64,000 nucleotides of DNA from Acidobacteriaceae bacterium TAA 166 (GCA_000421065.1 ATWD01000001.1:3278001-3342000), one strand, 5' to 3'; shown: positions 35,410 through 44,318, numbered from the stretch's first letter. The notes: generated from the letters alone by a model not told the origin. Made by a program: numbers and translations.

Positions 35410-38091
35410 CTAGCGGCGCGGCTTGCCCTTGGCCTTCTGGTTGCGAAGCCGCTTGGCAGCTTTGGCCTTCTTCTTTGGCTTGCCCGAACGATTTGGACTC
35501 AGCTCTCCTGGCTGCTTCTTCGAGCGCCGCAGAGAGCGTGAGGCCTCGGCGCTCTCGTACTCCGACGCCATTAGCGCAAACTGCAACCGCCGTTGCTGGC
35601 GGTCGATGCGATCCAGCAGCACATGGACCTTATTCCCGATCTTGAAAACTCTTCCGTTCCGCGTCCCTACAATCGTCCGATCCGTGTCGCGGAAGAAGTA
35701 GCGATCGTCCTGAAGGCTTGCGATCGGCACGATGCCCTCGATAAACAGCTCGTCCAGCTCCACAAAAAAACCATATTTGGTGCACGACAGGATAACTCCC
35801 GTGAAGTCCTCGCCCACGCGATCCTGCATGAAGCGAATCTTCTTCCACTCGATCAGCTCGCGCTCCGCGTCATCAGCGCGCCGCTCGGCCTGGCTTGACT
35901 CCGCGGCCATGGCATCGAGCTCTACATCGGGAAGTGGACCTTCAAACTCTCCACCATGCTGGCCCAGCGCCTGCGCACGCGAGACGGCTCTCTCGCCCCA
36001 CGGCTGCGGCTCATCGCTTGGGACTGGAAATCCCTTCGCGTCCGCTCCTGCATGCAGAAGATAGCGTAGCAGACGGTGCACAATCAGGTCGGGATAGCGC
36101 CGGATCGGCGAAGTGAAGTGCGTATAACTGGGCGACGCCAGTGCGAAGTGTCCGACGTTCTTCTCCGCATACCGGGCCTGCTTCAGCGACCGCAGCATCA
36201 GGTAGGCCAGAATTCTCTCCTCCGGTTTGCCTTGAATCTTTGCCGTCAGCCTCTGGTACATCTGGGGAGTGACCGGGATCGCATCCGCGATCTCATGCGT
36301 CTGGGGGGTGCGTCCCGAGCGTCGCGAATCACGCCGGTCACCCTTTGTCTCCACCCGCTTCACCGGGAGGTTCCCGACTCCCAGTGTGTAGCCGAACTGC
36401 GCCGCCGTCTCCTCGAAGTCTACGATGCGCTTCGGGTCGGGCGTCTCGTGAATCCGATAGATCCCCGGAATTCCCCGGGCCTCGATCCAGTGGGCTACGC
36501 ATTCGTTCGCCGAGAGCATGAACTCCTCGATCAGACGATGCGACCACCCGCGCTCCGACCGCACAATCGCCTTCATGTTGCCCTGCGGATCGAACTGCAC
36601 CACTGGCTCCGGAAGATCGAAGTCGATCGAGCCTCTGCGCCTTCGCTTCGCATTCAGCTTGAGCGCGAGCTCGTGCATCTTCTCGAACTCCGCCACCAGC
36701 TCGGTGAACTCCAGCCGGGTCGCGGCGTCGCCATCCAGGATCGCCTGCACCTGCGTGTACGTCATGCGGCGGGCGCTGCAGATAATCCCTTCGCAGACCT
36801 CGAAGCCAACCACTTCGCCTCTCGCGTCGATCTCCATCAGGCAGCTCTGCACCAGACGGTCTTCGTCCGGACGAAGGCTGCACATTCCGCTCGAAAGCTC
36901 GTTCGGCAGCATTGGCACGGCGCGGTCCGGAAAGTAGACGGAGGTCCCACGCAGCCGCGCCTCCAGATCCAGCGCCGTCCCCGGTCGCACATATGAGCTC
37001 ACATCGGCGATGTGGACCTGCAGCTCCCAGTTGCCGCTCTCAAGCGGCCTCACATACACGGCATCGTCGAAGTCCCGCGCCGTCTCGCCATCGATCGTGA
37101 CGATCAGAAGCCCGCGAAAATCGCGGCGCTGCGCCAGCTCCTCCGCACTCAGAGTATCGACGGTCTGGGTTGCCGAAGCCTGTGCCTCCGCCAGGACATC
37201 TGCGGGAAAGGTATGAGGCAGATGGTGCTTGCGGATCACGATCTCGACGTCGACGCCGAACGCATCCGGAGGTCCCAGCACCTCGATCACGCGTCCCCGG
37301 GCCGGACGGCCCGGAGTCGGGAAACCGGTGATCTCGACATCTACCGCAAGCCCCTCGAGAGGTGCGAGCGGATTCTCTGCCGCCGCCCACAGGCGCTTCT
37401 GCTCCTGCGCCTCTTCTCCCAGCACGCGATGCGGCGCCGCGGCTGCCTCCGGAATCACCTCGTCACCCTCTGCGATCAAGATCGGCTGCGTCATGCGCTC
37501 GTCGAAGGGAGTGACATAGTTTCCCTTCGCCAGCGGAAGATCCTCCCAAGGGTTTCTGCGATGCGATCGCGGATAGTGAAAGATCCCCACTACCGTAGGA
37601 TTGCGCCGCGTCAACACACGCGCCACGCGGCCCGACCTCCGGCCCTCGCGGTCCCGCGCGGCCTCGTCCACCAGAACCTCATCGCCCTGCATTGCCCCAT
37701 TCAGTTCGTTGGGAGGGATAAAGAGATCGTCCTCACGGCTCGAACTTCCATTAGGCCGGACGAAGCCGTAGCCATCGCGATGCAGGTCGATCCGTCCCGC
37801 CACCAGCCGCTCGCGCGTCGGATGCCGCTCGAGCGCAGGCTCTGTGCTTCGCGCAGGCCGCGCCGTCTTCTGGGGAACAGCCGAGGGCATGCTCCAGTGC
37901 TCCTGGTCGATCTTTACCAGAGCCCCGCGAGCCGTAATCCGCGCCAGCTGCTCCAGCAAAAGACGACGCTCACGTCCCCCGCCTAGGCCCAGCTCGCGGA
38001 TCAGCTGCTTGTAGCCGGCGCGCTGTCCCGCCGAACGTTCAATGCGATGGATGAGTTCGCGATCGGTAAATTTATACGGATGGCCAGGCAT
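35410..38091 (-). CDS. rnr: Ribonuclease R
   Basis: An 893-residue RNase II-family 3'-5' exoribonuclease that degrades structured RNA. In order: N-terminal helix-turn-helix-like segment (1-70), cold-shock domains with RDGYGFVRPNG, the RNB catalytic domain with IDGETARDFDDAVYV at about 333-347 carrying the metal-binding aspartates, an S1 domain (FTGVILSCTKYGFFVELDEL), and a Lys/Arg-rich tail of about 45 residues. The RNB motifs FPDRAVPMLP and YTHFTSPIRRYPDLIVHR are intact. There is no frameshift over 2.7 kb. The basic tail is typical of RNase R and helps unwinding. Confidence 0.96.
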   Translation of the reverse strand: MPGHPYKFTDRELIHRIERSAGQRAGYKQLIRELGLGGGRERRLLLEQLARITARGALVKIDQEHWSMPSAVPQKTARPARSTEPALERHPTRERLVAGRIDLHRDGYGFVRPNGSSSREDDLFIPPNELNGAMQGDEVLVDEAARDREGRRSGRVARVLTRRNPTVVGIFHYPRSHRRNPWEDLPLAKGNYVTPFDERMTQPILIAEGDEVIPEAAAAPHRVLGEEAQEQKRLWAAAENPLAPLEGLAVDVEITGFPTPGRPARGRVIEVLGPPDAFGVDVEIVIRKHHLPHTFPADVLAEAQASATQTVDTLSAEELAQRRDFRGLLIVTIDGETARDFDDAVYVRPLESGNWELQVHIADVSSYVRPGTALDLEARLRGTSVYFPDRAVPMLPNELSSGMCSLRPDEDRLVQSCLMEIDARGEVVGFEVCEGIICSARRMTYTQVQAILDGDAATRLEFTELVAEFEKMHELALKLNAKRRRRGSIDFDLPEPVVQFDPQGNMKAIVRSERGWSHRLIEEFMLSANECVAHWIEARGIPGIYRIHETPDPKRIVDFEETAAQFGYTLGVGNLPVKRVETKGDRRDSRRSGRTPQTHEIADAIPVTPQMYQRLTAKIQGKPEERILAYLMLRSLKQARYAEKNVGHFALASPSYTHFTSPIRRYPDLIVHRLLRYLLHAGADAKGFPVPSDEPQPWGERAVSRAQALGQHGGEFEGPLPDVELDAMAAESSQAERRADDAERELIEWKKIRFMQDRVGEDFTGVILSCTKYGFFVELDELFIEGIVPIASLQDDRYFFRDTDRTIVGTRNGRVFKIGNKVHVLLDRIDRQQRRLQFALMASEYESAEASRSLRRSKKQPGELSPNRSGKPKKKAKAAKRLRNQKAKGKPRR

Positions 38092-38115
38092 CTTTCAAGC
38101 ATAGCCTCCTTTCGA

Positions 38116-38976
38116 TCATCGATTGGCCATAGAGGGGGCTGGCTGGGTGCGAAGAATCCCGGCCGCTTGCTCGAGCGTCGTTCCAGCGGGCGTCGGCTTG
38201 AAGTCCGTCTTTACCTCATCCTCCTGCTCCGAGATGGTCTTGAAGAGAAGAATGTGGCCGTCGATGTGAACGTGGGATTCGGTGATCTGCCAGACCTTCG
38301 GGGCCAGGGACCTCCGCTCGACCGAGAAGGTTCCACCCTGCTCCATCTTGCCTAAGAGGCCATAGCCGAACTTCACATCCCGGATCAGTTTTCCTGTGAT
38401 GCGTTGAATGCGCTTCTCGGGCTTTGAGACGACGATCTCTCCCGCCATGGCCGCGAAGACCCTCGACTCCATCGTCGGTGGATCGAAGTCAGGGTTCGGG
38501 ATAAAGGTATACGTTGTCGAATCAGGAGCGTCCGCCTTCACCGTCCATAAAAAGGCATCCGGGAGCATTCGCAGCAAATTTTCGGCGCGCTTATCATCCT
38601 GCTCGCTGTCCTTGTGCTGCTTGGCCTGCTGGGAAGAGTCATGGACGAAAGCGCTAATTCTCTGGTTCTCTTTCTCCAGATCCTCCTGCGGGAGAGGCTT
38701 GCTGTCCTGCTGGATTTTTTTCTTCACCGATCCATGATCCGTCTCCACCACCAGGTAGAGAGAGTCGCCCTCCGGCTTCCGTACCTGCGATCGGTATTGC
38801 CAACGGGAGTGATCGTTGCGGTCGGCAGCGAGCTCGATCTCCACCGCGCTTCGAATCTGTTGCTGAACCTGCGCGTCCTGACGCGTAGCCGGATTCTGCG
38901 CTGAGATCCTGCCTGTAAATAGACCCAGGGAGAGAAGCGGGACAGCAAGAGTGCATCTGAAGAACCCATTTGTCAT
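38116..38976 (-). CDS. Exported protein of unknown function
   Basis: A 286-residue protein with a signal peptide (VPLLSLGLFTGRISAQ). The mature part is mixed alpha/beta with a charged central helix (EDLEKENQRISAFVHDSSQQ) and a C-terminal region with RRSLAPKVWQITESHVHIDG. It resembles a group of acidobacterial secreted proteins that I cannot name. It ends 24 bp before the rnr start codon on the same strand, so it may form a unit with rnr and yggX. Confidence 0.6.
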   Translation of the reverse strand: MTNGFFRCTLAVPLLSLGLFTGRISAQNPATRQDAQVQQQIRSAVEIELAADRNDHSRWQYRSQVRKPEGDSLYLVVETDHGSVKKKIQQDSKPLPQEDLEKENQRISAFVHDSSQQAKQHKDSEQDDKRAENLLRMLPDAFLWTVKADAPDSTTYTFIPNPDFDPPTMESRVFAAMAGEIVVSKPEKRIQRITGKLIRDVKFGYGLLGKMEQGGTFSVERRSLAPKVWQITESHVHIDGHILLFKTISEQEDEVKTDFKPTPAGTTLEQAAGILRTQPAPSMANR

Positions 38977-39156
38977 TCCTTTATCTTCCTCTTCTTCCTG
39001 CAGTTAAGATGCAGATCCGTGCACTGCCGACAGCCGGGAAGAGAGAAGATGGAAAATATCCAAGGCCTCTCTCAAGAGAAAAGATAACTGTATTTGTGAC
39101 GATGCGCCCGCTGAGGATTGCTCCGCGTGACCTCGAAACCATAAAGGAGGACTGCG

Positions 39157-39482
39157 ATGACCATCGAAGATACGATCCGGAGATGCTATCAGGCCTACGT
39201 GGACAAGGATCGAGCCGCAATCGAGGCTTTGATCGCCGAGGACTTCACCTTTACCAGCCCCGGGGACGATCACATCAATCGGGAAGTCTACTTCGAGCGC
39301 TGCTGGCCCAATAGCGAGCGCATCGGTGCGCTTCGTCTGGAGAAGATCTTCGTCCAAGGCGATGAGGCATCGTACGCTACGAGTTCACTCCACAACAGGG
39401 AGCGAGCTTTCGCAACGTCGAGTTCTTTCGTGTGGAAGAGGGGAAGATACGCGAGGTACAGGTCTGCTTCGGAGCGAAATGA
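39157..39482 (+). pseudogene. SnoaL/NTF2-like gene with a one-base deletion
   Basis: Starts well: an AAAGGAGG site and ATG 39157, then DTIRRCYQAYVDKDRAAIEA and FTFTSPGDDHINREVYFERC, the SnoaL-like NTF2 fold. At about 39369 one base is missing: restoring it gives EAFVRYEFTPQQGASFRNVE, FFRVEEGKIREVQVCFGAK and a stop at 39482, a normal 109-residue protein. Without it the frame runs on to 39576 through the terminator, yielding an unrelated Arg/Ser-rich tail. The intact ribosome site and terminator suggest a recent lesion or a sequencing error. Confidence 0.75.
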
Positions 39483-39490
39483 GAGAGTGA

Positions 39491-39545
39491 AGCGCCTCTT
39501 CCTTGAAGAGGAACGGCCGTACAGAGAAGAGGCGCTCGGTTTTGG
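39491..39545 (+). terminator. Terminator after the SnoaL-like gene
   Basis: Perfect 11 bp stem (AGCGCCTCTTC at 39491-39501 with GAAGAGGCGCT at 39526-39536), followed by CGGTTTT. It begins 8 bp after the ancestral stop codon at 39482, which supports that stop as the real gene end. It also faces the end of the convergent lactonase-like gene. Confidence 0.7.
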
Positions 39546-39553
39546 ACTGTGTT

Positions 39554-40705
39554 TTAGATTGCCGCGATGCCGTTGAAGCCGACCGACTTGGGAAGATCGC
39601 CTGCCTGGCCAAGGTTGGTCAGCGTGCCATTATCCTCGATGCGAAACATGCCGATGTTGCCGGTAGCCGAGTTGAGCGTATAGATAAACCGCGCATCCGC
39701 GCTTACCGCGATATCCAGGTTCGTGCTTCCGCCAGGATTGTTGCCCACCACGGTCGAGCCGAGCGGGGTCAGCGAGCCATCCTTGCCGATTGCAAACCCG
39801 GAGATCGAGTCGCTGCTGGAGTTCGAGACGTACACATACCTGCCATCCGGCGTGATCGCGTTCCAGCAGTTCGCATTCCCCAGCGTCGGTACAGCCAAGC
39901 TGATCGGCGTCAGCTGGCCGTTTCCGGTAACGGAAAAGGAGGATATCGTCGAGCCGTTGGAGACATCGGCAGCTCCCGTCGCGGAGAGAATCGCCTGGCC
40001 GTTCGGAGCAAAATTAATTGAGAAGGTGCCTGCGACGGGATTGGAGTTGACCACGATCGGTGCCAGGGTTCCGTCCGGCTTCACGCTAAAGGCATCGACA
40101 TTGTTGGCAAGCCGCTCCGTCACCAGGAGGAACCGGCCGTCCGGGCTGAAGGCGATCGAGGCGCCGCCGGTTACATTCGCAGTGAGAAACGCGGTGGAGT
40201 TCCTGATCGGCTTCAGCTGAGCGCCGAGGTCAAGACGGAAACCGACCACGCTGCCCGCTCCACCGGCGTTGAGAACATAGACCATGCTGCCGGATTGAGC
40301 TACGGCCACCGGCTGGCTGCCGCCAGAAGCGGTCTTGCTGACAAAGGTGAGGTTCGATTTGCGGACGCTGAAGACGGAGATGTTCCCGCTGCCGGCGTTG
40401 GCGGCGAAGAGAACGGAGTGGTCCTGGCTGAGAGTAAGGGAACCCTGTGCCTCCAGAGGATCGGTGACGCCGCCCGAGCCGCGACCCTGCGTGTCATAGC
40501 GGCCGGCCTCGGTGAGGTAGCCGTTGGCGGCGCGGTCGTAGGCGATGACTTCGTTCTTCTGTGCATCGTTGGTCATGACAAAGACGGCCCCGTTACCCTT
40601 CGGCTTGAGCGAAAGGGTAAGGTCGGTTGTCTGTGCGGAGAGGGTGACGGCACTGATTCCCAGAACTGACATCGACAGGATCAGAGGACGGATAAGTCTG
40701 CGCAT
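39554..40705 (-). CDS. Exported beta-propeller protein, lactonase (YkgB/Pgl) family
   Basis: A 383-residue protein with a signal peptide (LILSMSVLGISAVTLSAQ) and a seven-bladed propeller of the lactonase family, related to 6-phosphogluconolactonase YbhE. Repeats such as LLVTERLANNVDAFSVKPDG and YVSNSSSDSISGFAIGKDG are diagnostic. An exported member is unlikely to act in the pentose pathway; a sugar-lactone or structural role is more likely. ATG 40705 has AAGGAG upstream; the open frame extends over 100 codons further without support. Confidence 0.85.
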   Translation of the reverse strand: MRRLIRPLILSMSVLGISAVTLSAQTTDLTLSLKPKGNGAVFVMTNDAQKNEVIAYDRAANGYLTEAGRYDTQGRGSGGVTDPLEAQGSLTLSQDHSVLFAANAGSGNISVFSVRKSNLTFVSKTASGGSQPVAVAQSGSMVYVLNAGGAGSVVGFRLDLGAQLKPIRNSTAFLTANVTGGASIAFSPDGRFLLVTERLANNVDAFSVKPDGTLAPIVVNSNPVAGTFSINFAPNGQAILSATGAADVSNGSTISSFSVTGNGQLTPISLAVPTLGNANCWNAITPDGRYVYVSNSSSDSISGFAIGKDGSLTPLGSTVVGNNPGGSTNLDIAVSADARFIYTLNSATGNIGMFRIEDNGTLTNLGQAGDLPKSVGFNGIAAI

Positions 40706-40901
40706 GGGTTCAACTCCTTGGGGAGATCGCGCACGTTCGTGCCTGCCGCCGGATATGTGGACTCGGCATCCTTTGACCGACATCGAAGTTACGCGACCAT
40801 GAGAGTCCCGCGCGTCCCAGGAGGTAACAGGGACAATTGTCAAAAGAAGAAGACTCTCGTTCGCGCCGTTGGAAACGATTCGAGATAGACGACGGATCGC
40901 C

Positions 40902-41240
40902 TTAGTGTGCCTCCACCCGGACAATGCGGCAGTCGACCTTCTTGTCATCGGGGGACCAAATCTTCGCTTTGTCGCCCTTGATCTCGTAACGCAGGGTGGT
41001 TCCGACGACAAAATCAGTGGCGTTCATGGATTTTTTGGAGGCGGTGCGGCAGGTGTAGCTCTTGCCCTCGGTGTCGAAGGATAGATCGTAGGCCTGGTGC
41101 TTATGATTTTTGTCCTCCACGCCGGCGGTCTGAAGATCCTTGAGGGTGACGGTGCCTGTGATCTTGTCGGCGGCAGCGGCAGGCAGCACGGCGAGCAGAC
41201 TGGTCAGGGCGAAGAGGGCAAAGGTCGTGCGCAGATGCAC
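40902..41240 (-). CDS. Small exported protein of unknown function
   Basis: About 112 residues with a signal peptide (TTFALFALTSLLAVLPAAAA) and a small beta domain (DKITGTVTLKDLQTAG, then YDLSFDTEGKSYTC and a final KKVDCRIVRVE with two Cys that could form a disulfide). No family is recognised. A GTG at 41240 is chosen because GGAGAG precedes it; ATG 41276 is possible. It is about 100 bp downstream of the low-complexity gene at 41345, with a terminator between. Confidence 0.6.
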   Translation of the reverse strand: MHLRTTFALFALTSLLAVLPAAAADKITGTVTLKDLQTAGVEDKNHKHQAYDLSFDTEGKSYTCRTASKKSMNATDFVVGTTLRYEIKGDKAKIWSPDDKKVDCRIVRVEAH

Positions 41241-41295
41241 TGAGGGTCTCTCCTGCGGGGATTGTAAGGAAATCATTGCGTCTTAAAGTAAACAA

Positions 41296-41329
41296 TCCCC
41301 ACCTTAGGGGAAGCGCCTGAAGGTGGGGA
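41296..41329 (-). terminator. Rho-independent terminator of the low-complexity gene
   Basis: A perfect 10 bp stem (TCCCCACCTT at 41296-41305 with its complement at 41320-41329), with TTGTTTACTTT following on the minus strand. It lies 16 bp past the stop codon of the gene at 41345. Confidence 0.65.
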
Positions 41330-41344
41330 CATTGGGGTGAGGGT

Positions 41345-42388
41345 TTACTTGGCGGCGTTCTTGTGGGGGATGTGGGTGATCTGTCCACTGGGCATGACGA
41401 TGTACTTGTCGCCGGTAGATTCTTCGAGGTAGACGTTCTTGGTCCCGGAGACGAGGGTGAGCTCGTGGGCGTCGGACTGACCGGGAAGGGTAAGGATGGA
41501 GTGTTTGCCGTCACCTTCGTCGACGATGGTGGGCTTATCGGGGGCTGCGGGAACCGCAGGAGATGCGCTGGCCGCGCCTGCCGGAAGGGCTGCAGCGGGT
41601 GTGGCTACGGCGGCGGTGGCGGGAGCAGCCGGAGTGGCAGCGGCGGTGGTGGCAGGAACAGCTGCGGCCTGATCCGCCGGCTGCGATTTGCCGCCGTGAT
41701 GGAAGAGGCGATTCTGCAGGCTGGTCATGCCCCCGGTGACCATCTGGCCGGCCGAGTTGGTTGCGCTGCCTACCGCGTCGGTGGCGGAGGACTGGACGCT
41801 CTGTTTGGCGGAGGCTCCGGCGCCGGTGATGGCACTGCCCATCGAGCTTCCCATGGAGCTCGAGGCAGAACCAGTGCCGGCGTTAGCAGCATTCTGCGCG
41901 GTTCCGGTGGAACCGTTCTGCATAGCAGACGAGTAGTTGGCGTTTTGAGCACCGTAGGGTCGCGCCTGCTGGTTCTGCTGGTACGGACGGGCAGAACCAG
42001 GCTGCGTAGTAGCTGCCGCTGTGGGCTGGTAGCTCCAGCCGCTGTTGGACAGTTTAGAAGGCCAACCGGGAGTTCCGACACGGCTCTGCAGATGCTTGAG
42101 CTGCGTATTCAGGGCGTCGGCGGTGGGCTCCCACGAGCAGTGCGGGTTGACGGCGCCGGTATGCTGGGCGGCGTACTGGTGGAAGGCGGCTCCGGCCTGT
42201 CCAGCCTGATTTGCGGGGAGATTGAGGGTATTGCTGAGGTACACGACGTTTGAGAGGGTGTAGCTACAGACCCCATAGAGGGTTCTTTGGGCGGTTTGGG
42301 CTTGGGACGGCGCGGCGCTGAGGATTCCGAGAACGATCACAAAAGCACCGGCCGAGCGGAGGAGCCCGGTCAGGGGTTTGGAAGGCAT
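41345..42388 (-). CDS. Secreted low-complexity protein
   Basis: A 347-residue protein of unknown function. A signal peptide (SAGAFVIVLGILSAAPSQAQ) is followed by a conserved-looking 85-residue region with two Cys (LYGVCSYTLSNVVYLSNTL and NPHCSWEPTADALNTQLKHL). The middle 160 residues are low-complexity and rich in Ala, Ser, Gln, Thr and Pro. The end is a small domain (HELTLVSGTKNVYLEESTGD, then KYIVMPSGQITHIPH). ATG 42388 follows AAGGAG at a spacing of 5. It may be an envelope or matrix protein; no pathway is implied by its neighbours. Confidence 0.65.
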   Translation of the reverse strand: MPSKPLTGLLRSAGAFVIVLGILSAAPSQAQTAQRTLYGVCSYTLSNVVYLSNTLNLPANQAGQAGAAFHQYAAQHTGAVNPHCSWEPTADALNTQLKHLQSRVGTPGWPSKLSNSGWSYQPTAAATTQPGSARPYQQNQQARPYGAQNANYSSAMQNGSTGTAQNAANAGTGSASSSMGSSMGSAITGAGASAKQSVQSSATDAVGSATNSAGQMVTGGMTSLQNRLFHHGGKSQPADQAAAVPATTAAATPAAPATAAVATPAAALPAGAASASPAVPAAPDKPTIVDEGDGKHSILTLPGQSDAHELTLVSGTKNVYLEESTGDKYIVMPSGQITHIPHKNAAK

Positions 42389-42614
42389 ATACACTCCTTA
42401 TGAGTTACAGGGGCCCGGAGGAACTGATTTGTTGGGAAACGGGGCTAGCTTAACATGGTTCCGTGTCAGGGGTGGAGATTATTTAGTAACAGAGGAGTCA
42501 CTCCGAAGTGGGCGGAGAGTGGCGGTCTGAAATTTAAAGGCCAGATCGATTCCCTTCGAAGGGATCGATCCGGCCGGATGAGACTTGGCTGAAGGTAACT
42601 TCGCCAAGAGATCA

Positions 42615-42841
42615 TCAAAGCGAACTCTGGCGGATGCGTTTCAGAACCAGGACGGTGGAACTTCCCAGAACAATGAGAGCAGCGGGGGGAGGCTCGGGCA
42701 CCTGGCTGGGGAGAGCGCCGAAGGCGACGACCTGCGTGACCTGGCCCGGCGTGAGGGTGGCAGCGAGGGGATGGGTAGCGCCGCAGACAGGATAGCTGCA
42801 GCCAGCAACGGTACGGTAAGGCGCGGGGCGGCGAGGCGCAT
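42615..42841 (-). pseudogene. Tiny PEP-CTERM protein with a probable one-base deletion
   Basis: From ATG 42841, with AAGGAG before it, the frame encodes a signal peptide (LTVPLLAAAILSAALPIP). At a run of four G (42767-42770 on the plus strand) the sensible frame moves by one base to LAATLTPGQVTQVVAFGALP, followed by the PEP-CTERM signal VPEPPPAALIVLGSSTVLVL and KRIR, ending at 42615. Adding one base yields a 69-residue protein. PEP-CTERM tails are cut by exosortase and direct proteins to the cell surface. The passenger of about 20 residues is unusually short, so an internal deletion is also possible. Confidence 0.6.
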
Positions 42842-42995
42842 GCTTTTCTCCTTGGGGAGTCGTATGGGATCTTGGGGGGCCGGGGGGGGCGGCGCCAGCA
42901 TCGCACATGCTGAAGGGGCTTTCTCTTCTCCACCTGGAATGCGCCGACGGAATCGGCTATGGTGATGCCGTTATCTGGATGACTGGGGAGGAACG

Positions 42996-43373
42996 ATGAG
43001 AGAGATTGGACTGGCGTTAGTCGTGACGATGGTGAGCGGACCGACGGCGGGAGCGAGCGAGCTGACGATTCACCTGAACGGAAACGAGACGATTCAGCGC
43101 AAGACGGTGTGGTACCAATGCGACGCGCAGGAAGCGAAGATGGGGCTTCCGGCGGGTACCTTCGCGGTGGAGTACCTGAATGGAGCGGGGAATCACCTGG
43201 CAGTGGTTCCGGTGAAGGGGAATTCGATGGTATTTGTGACTGTGCCATCTGGGTCGGGGGTGAAGTATGCGGCAGCGGAGTTCACCTGGTGGGAGGCGGG
43301 TGGAAGAGGGACGACGTTTGCTTCGGACTTTCCGGGGGTGAAGGGGAGTTCCAGTTGCCGGGAAGTGAAGTAA
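42996..43373 (+). CDS. MliC/PliC-like lysozyme inhibitor domain protein
   Basis: A 125-residue exported protein with a signal peptide (IGLALVVTMVSGPTAGAS). The mature part follows the MliC pattern: VWYQCDAQ, VEYLNGAGNHLAVVPVKG, then SGSGVKYAAAEFTWWEAGG, which contains the SG-x-K/R-Y and WW elements of the family, and a second Cys near the end. MliC-family proteins block C-type lysozymes and protect peptidoglycan. The similarity is at motif level. The ATG at 42996 follows GGAGGAACG. It is monocistronic, followed by a hairpin repeat. Confidence 0.7.
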   Translation: MREIGLALVVTMVSGPTAGASELTIHLNGNETIQRKTVWYQCDAQEAKMGLPAGTFAVEYLNGAGNHLAVVPVKGNSMVFVTVPSGSGVKYAAAEFTWWEAGGRGTTFASDFPGVKGSSSCREVK

Positions 43374-43379
43374 GGGGAC

Positions 43380-43470
43380 GCGGTTCGAGCTTCGCTCGAA
43401 TGCTCCGCCTTCAGAATCAAGAGATGGGCCCAGATTTTGCGGAGCGGGTCAGCTGTAGGGCACACGCCTA
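43380..43470. repeat. Hairpin repeat of the second family, copy 1
   Basis: The first hairpin is TTCGAGC-TTC-GCTCGAA, followed by ATGCTCC and a second region AGAATCAAGAGATGGGCC. Its layout matches the copy at 44319-44400 (hairpin, AATGC-C, then a CATCTC/GAGAT hairpin ending in TGGG). It lies directly after the MliC-like gene and partly overlaps the end of the convergent zinc-ribbon gene, so it may act as a terminator. Confidence 0.5.
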
Positions 43471-43980
43471 CTGAACGCTGTTGAACTCAAACCCCAGAGC
43501 GTGAACGGCGACTCTTCCCGTGAGGACGAAGAGGAGGAAGAGCAGAGCTCCGCCTCCGACGTAGGAGGCGGATAATTTGGCCTGGGTGAAGTCGGGGTCG
43601 TTGGTCTCGATGGAACAGTATTTGAGCCACCAACGGATGACTATGACGGGAATGGCGATCTCGAGGAAGGTAAAGCCTGCGAACCCACTTAAAGTGAGGA
43701 AGGGGGAGAATCTCGCGACGAAGAAGGTGAGAGCGCAGCCAACCATGATCTTGAGGTAGCTGGCGTCGCTGCAGGCTTGGCTGATCTTCGCGGTCTTCTC
43801 GGCGGCGTGTTGGGCAGCGACAGGGTCGATGGGAGCGGAGCAGAAGGTGCATTGCTGCATCGAGGTGTTGATGGTCTCGTTACAGTTGGAACAGGGGAAG
43901 ACCTGGATTGCTTGAGGAGAGGCTGAAGTCCTCGGCCATGCTGCTTTCACCATCTTGAATGGATTGGGAAAGATTAGCAT
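43468..43980 (-). CDS. Membrane protein with N-terminal zinc ribbon
   Basis: About 170 residues. Near the N-terminus it has a CSNC-x12-CTFC zinc-ribbon knuckle pair (PCSNCNETINTSMQQCTFCS), then a helical linker and three hydrophobic segments (KIMVGCALTFFVARF, FTFLEIAIPVIVIRWWL, GGGALLFLLFVLTG). The layout is that of small zinc-ribbon membrane proteins of unknown role. The start is uncertain: ATG 43980 and ATG 43953 are both in frame and neither has a clear ribosome-binding site. Its 5' region overlaps a short piece of the second repeat family. Confidence 0.6.
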   Translation of the reverse strand: MLIFPNPFKMVKAAWPRTSASPQAIQVFPCSNCNETINTSMQQCTFCSAPIDPVAAQHAAEKTAKISQACSDASYLKIMVGCALTFFVARFSPFLTLSGFAGFTFLEIAIPVIVIRWWLKYCSIETNDPDFTQAKLSASYVGGGALLFLLFVLTGRVAVHALGFEFNSVQ

Positions 43981-43982
43981 GA

Positions 43983-44035
43983 GCGGGTTCAAGCTTCGCC
44001 GAATGCCTGCATCTCAACCTAGAGGTCGTGAACGA
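43983..44035. repeat. Hairpin repeat of the second family, copy 2 (degraded)
   Basis: GGGTTCAAGCTTCGCCGAATGCC followed by TGCATCTCA aligns with copies 1 and 3 in the same orientation, with gaps. Pairing of the second hairpin is poor here. It fills the gap between the divergent zinc-ribbon gene and the small gene at 44050. Confidence 0.35.
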
Positions 44036-44049
44036 ATAAGGAGGTAGTG

Positions 44050-44280
44050 ATGGCTTTCAGTTTTGCTACGGATATCCGCCCTCTCTTCCGGGATGAGGAC
44101 ATTGAATGCATGACACCGATCGGGATTGCGCTGGATGATCCGGCGTGGATGTGTGTCCCGGAGAACGCGCAGAGTGTCTACGGTGTGGTCGCGGACGGCT
44201 CGATGCCTCCGGGTGAGCCCTGGTCGGCGGATCGGGTTTCGCTCTTCAAGAGTTGGATGGATGCGGGGTGCCCTGCTTAG
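44050..44280 (+). CDS. Small protein of unknown function, cytochrome-c-like context motif
   Basis: A 76-residue soluble protein: FSFATDIRPLFRDEDIECM near the N-terminus and a C-terminal half with ADGSMPPGEPWSADRVSLF and KSWMDAGCPA. The SMPPGEPWS...LFKSWMDAGCP segment resembles the C-terminal half of haem-binding c-type cytochrome domains (PFAM cytochrome_C-like on planctomycete and acidobacterial enzymes), but no CXXCH haem motif is present. Function unknown. A strong AAGGAGGT stands before ATG 44050 (GTG 44047 would be too close to it). Confidence 0.65.
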   Translation: MAFSFATDIRPLFRDEDIECMTPIGIALDDPAWMCVPENAQSVYGVVADGSMPPGEPWSADRVSLFKSWMDAGCPA

Positions 44281-44318
44281 AAGGTTCGGAGGATTGTAAG
44301 CGCCTAGGGGAGGAAGAC

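Noticed and set aside
39157..39576. 139-residue reading of the SnoaL-like gene
   Set aside because: It passes through the terminator hairpin and its tail does not fit the fold; the other frame after 39369 does.
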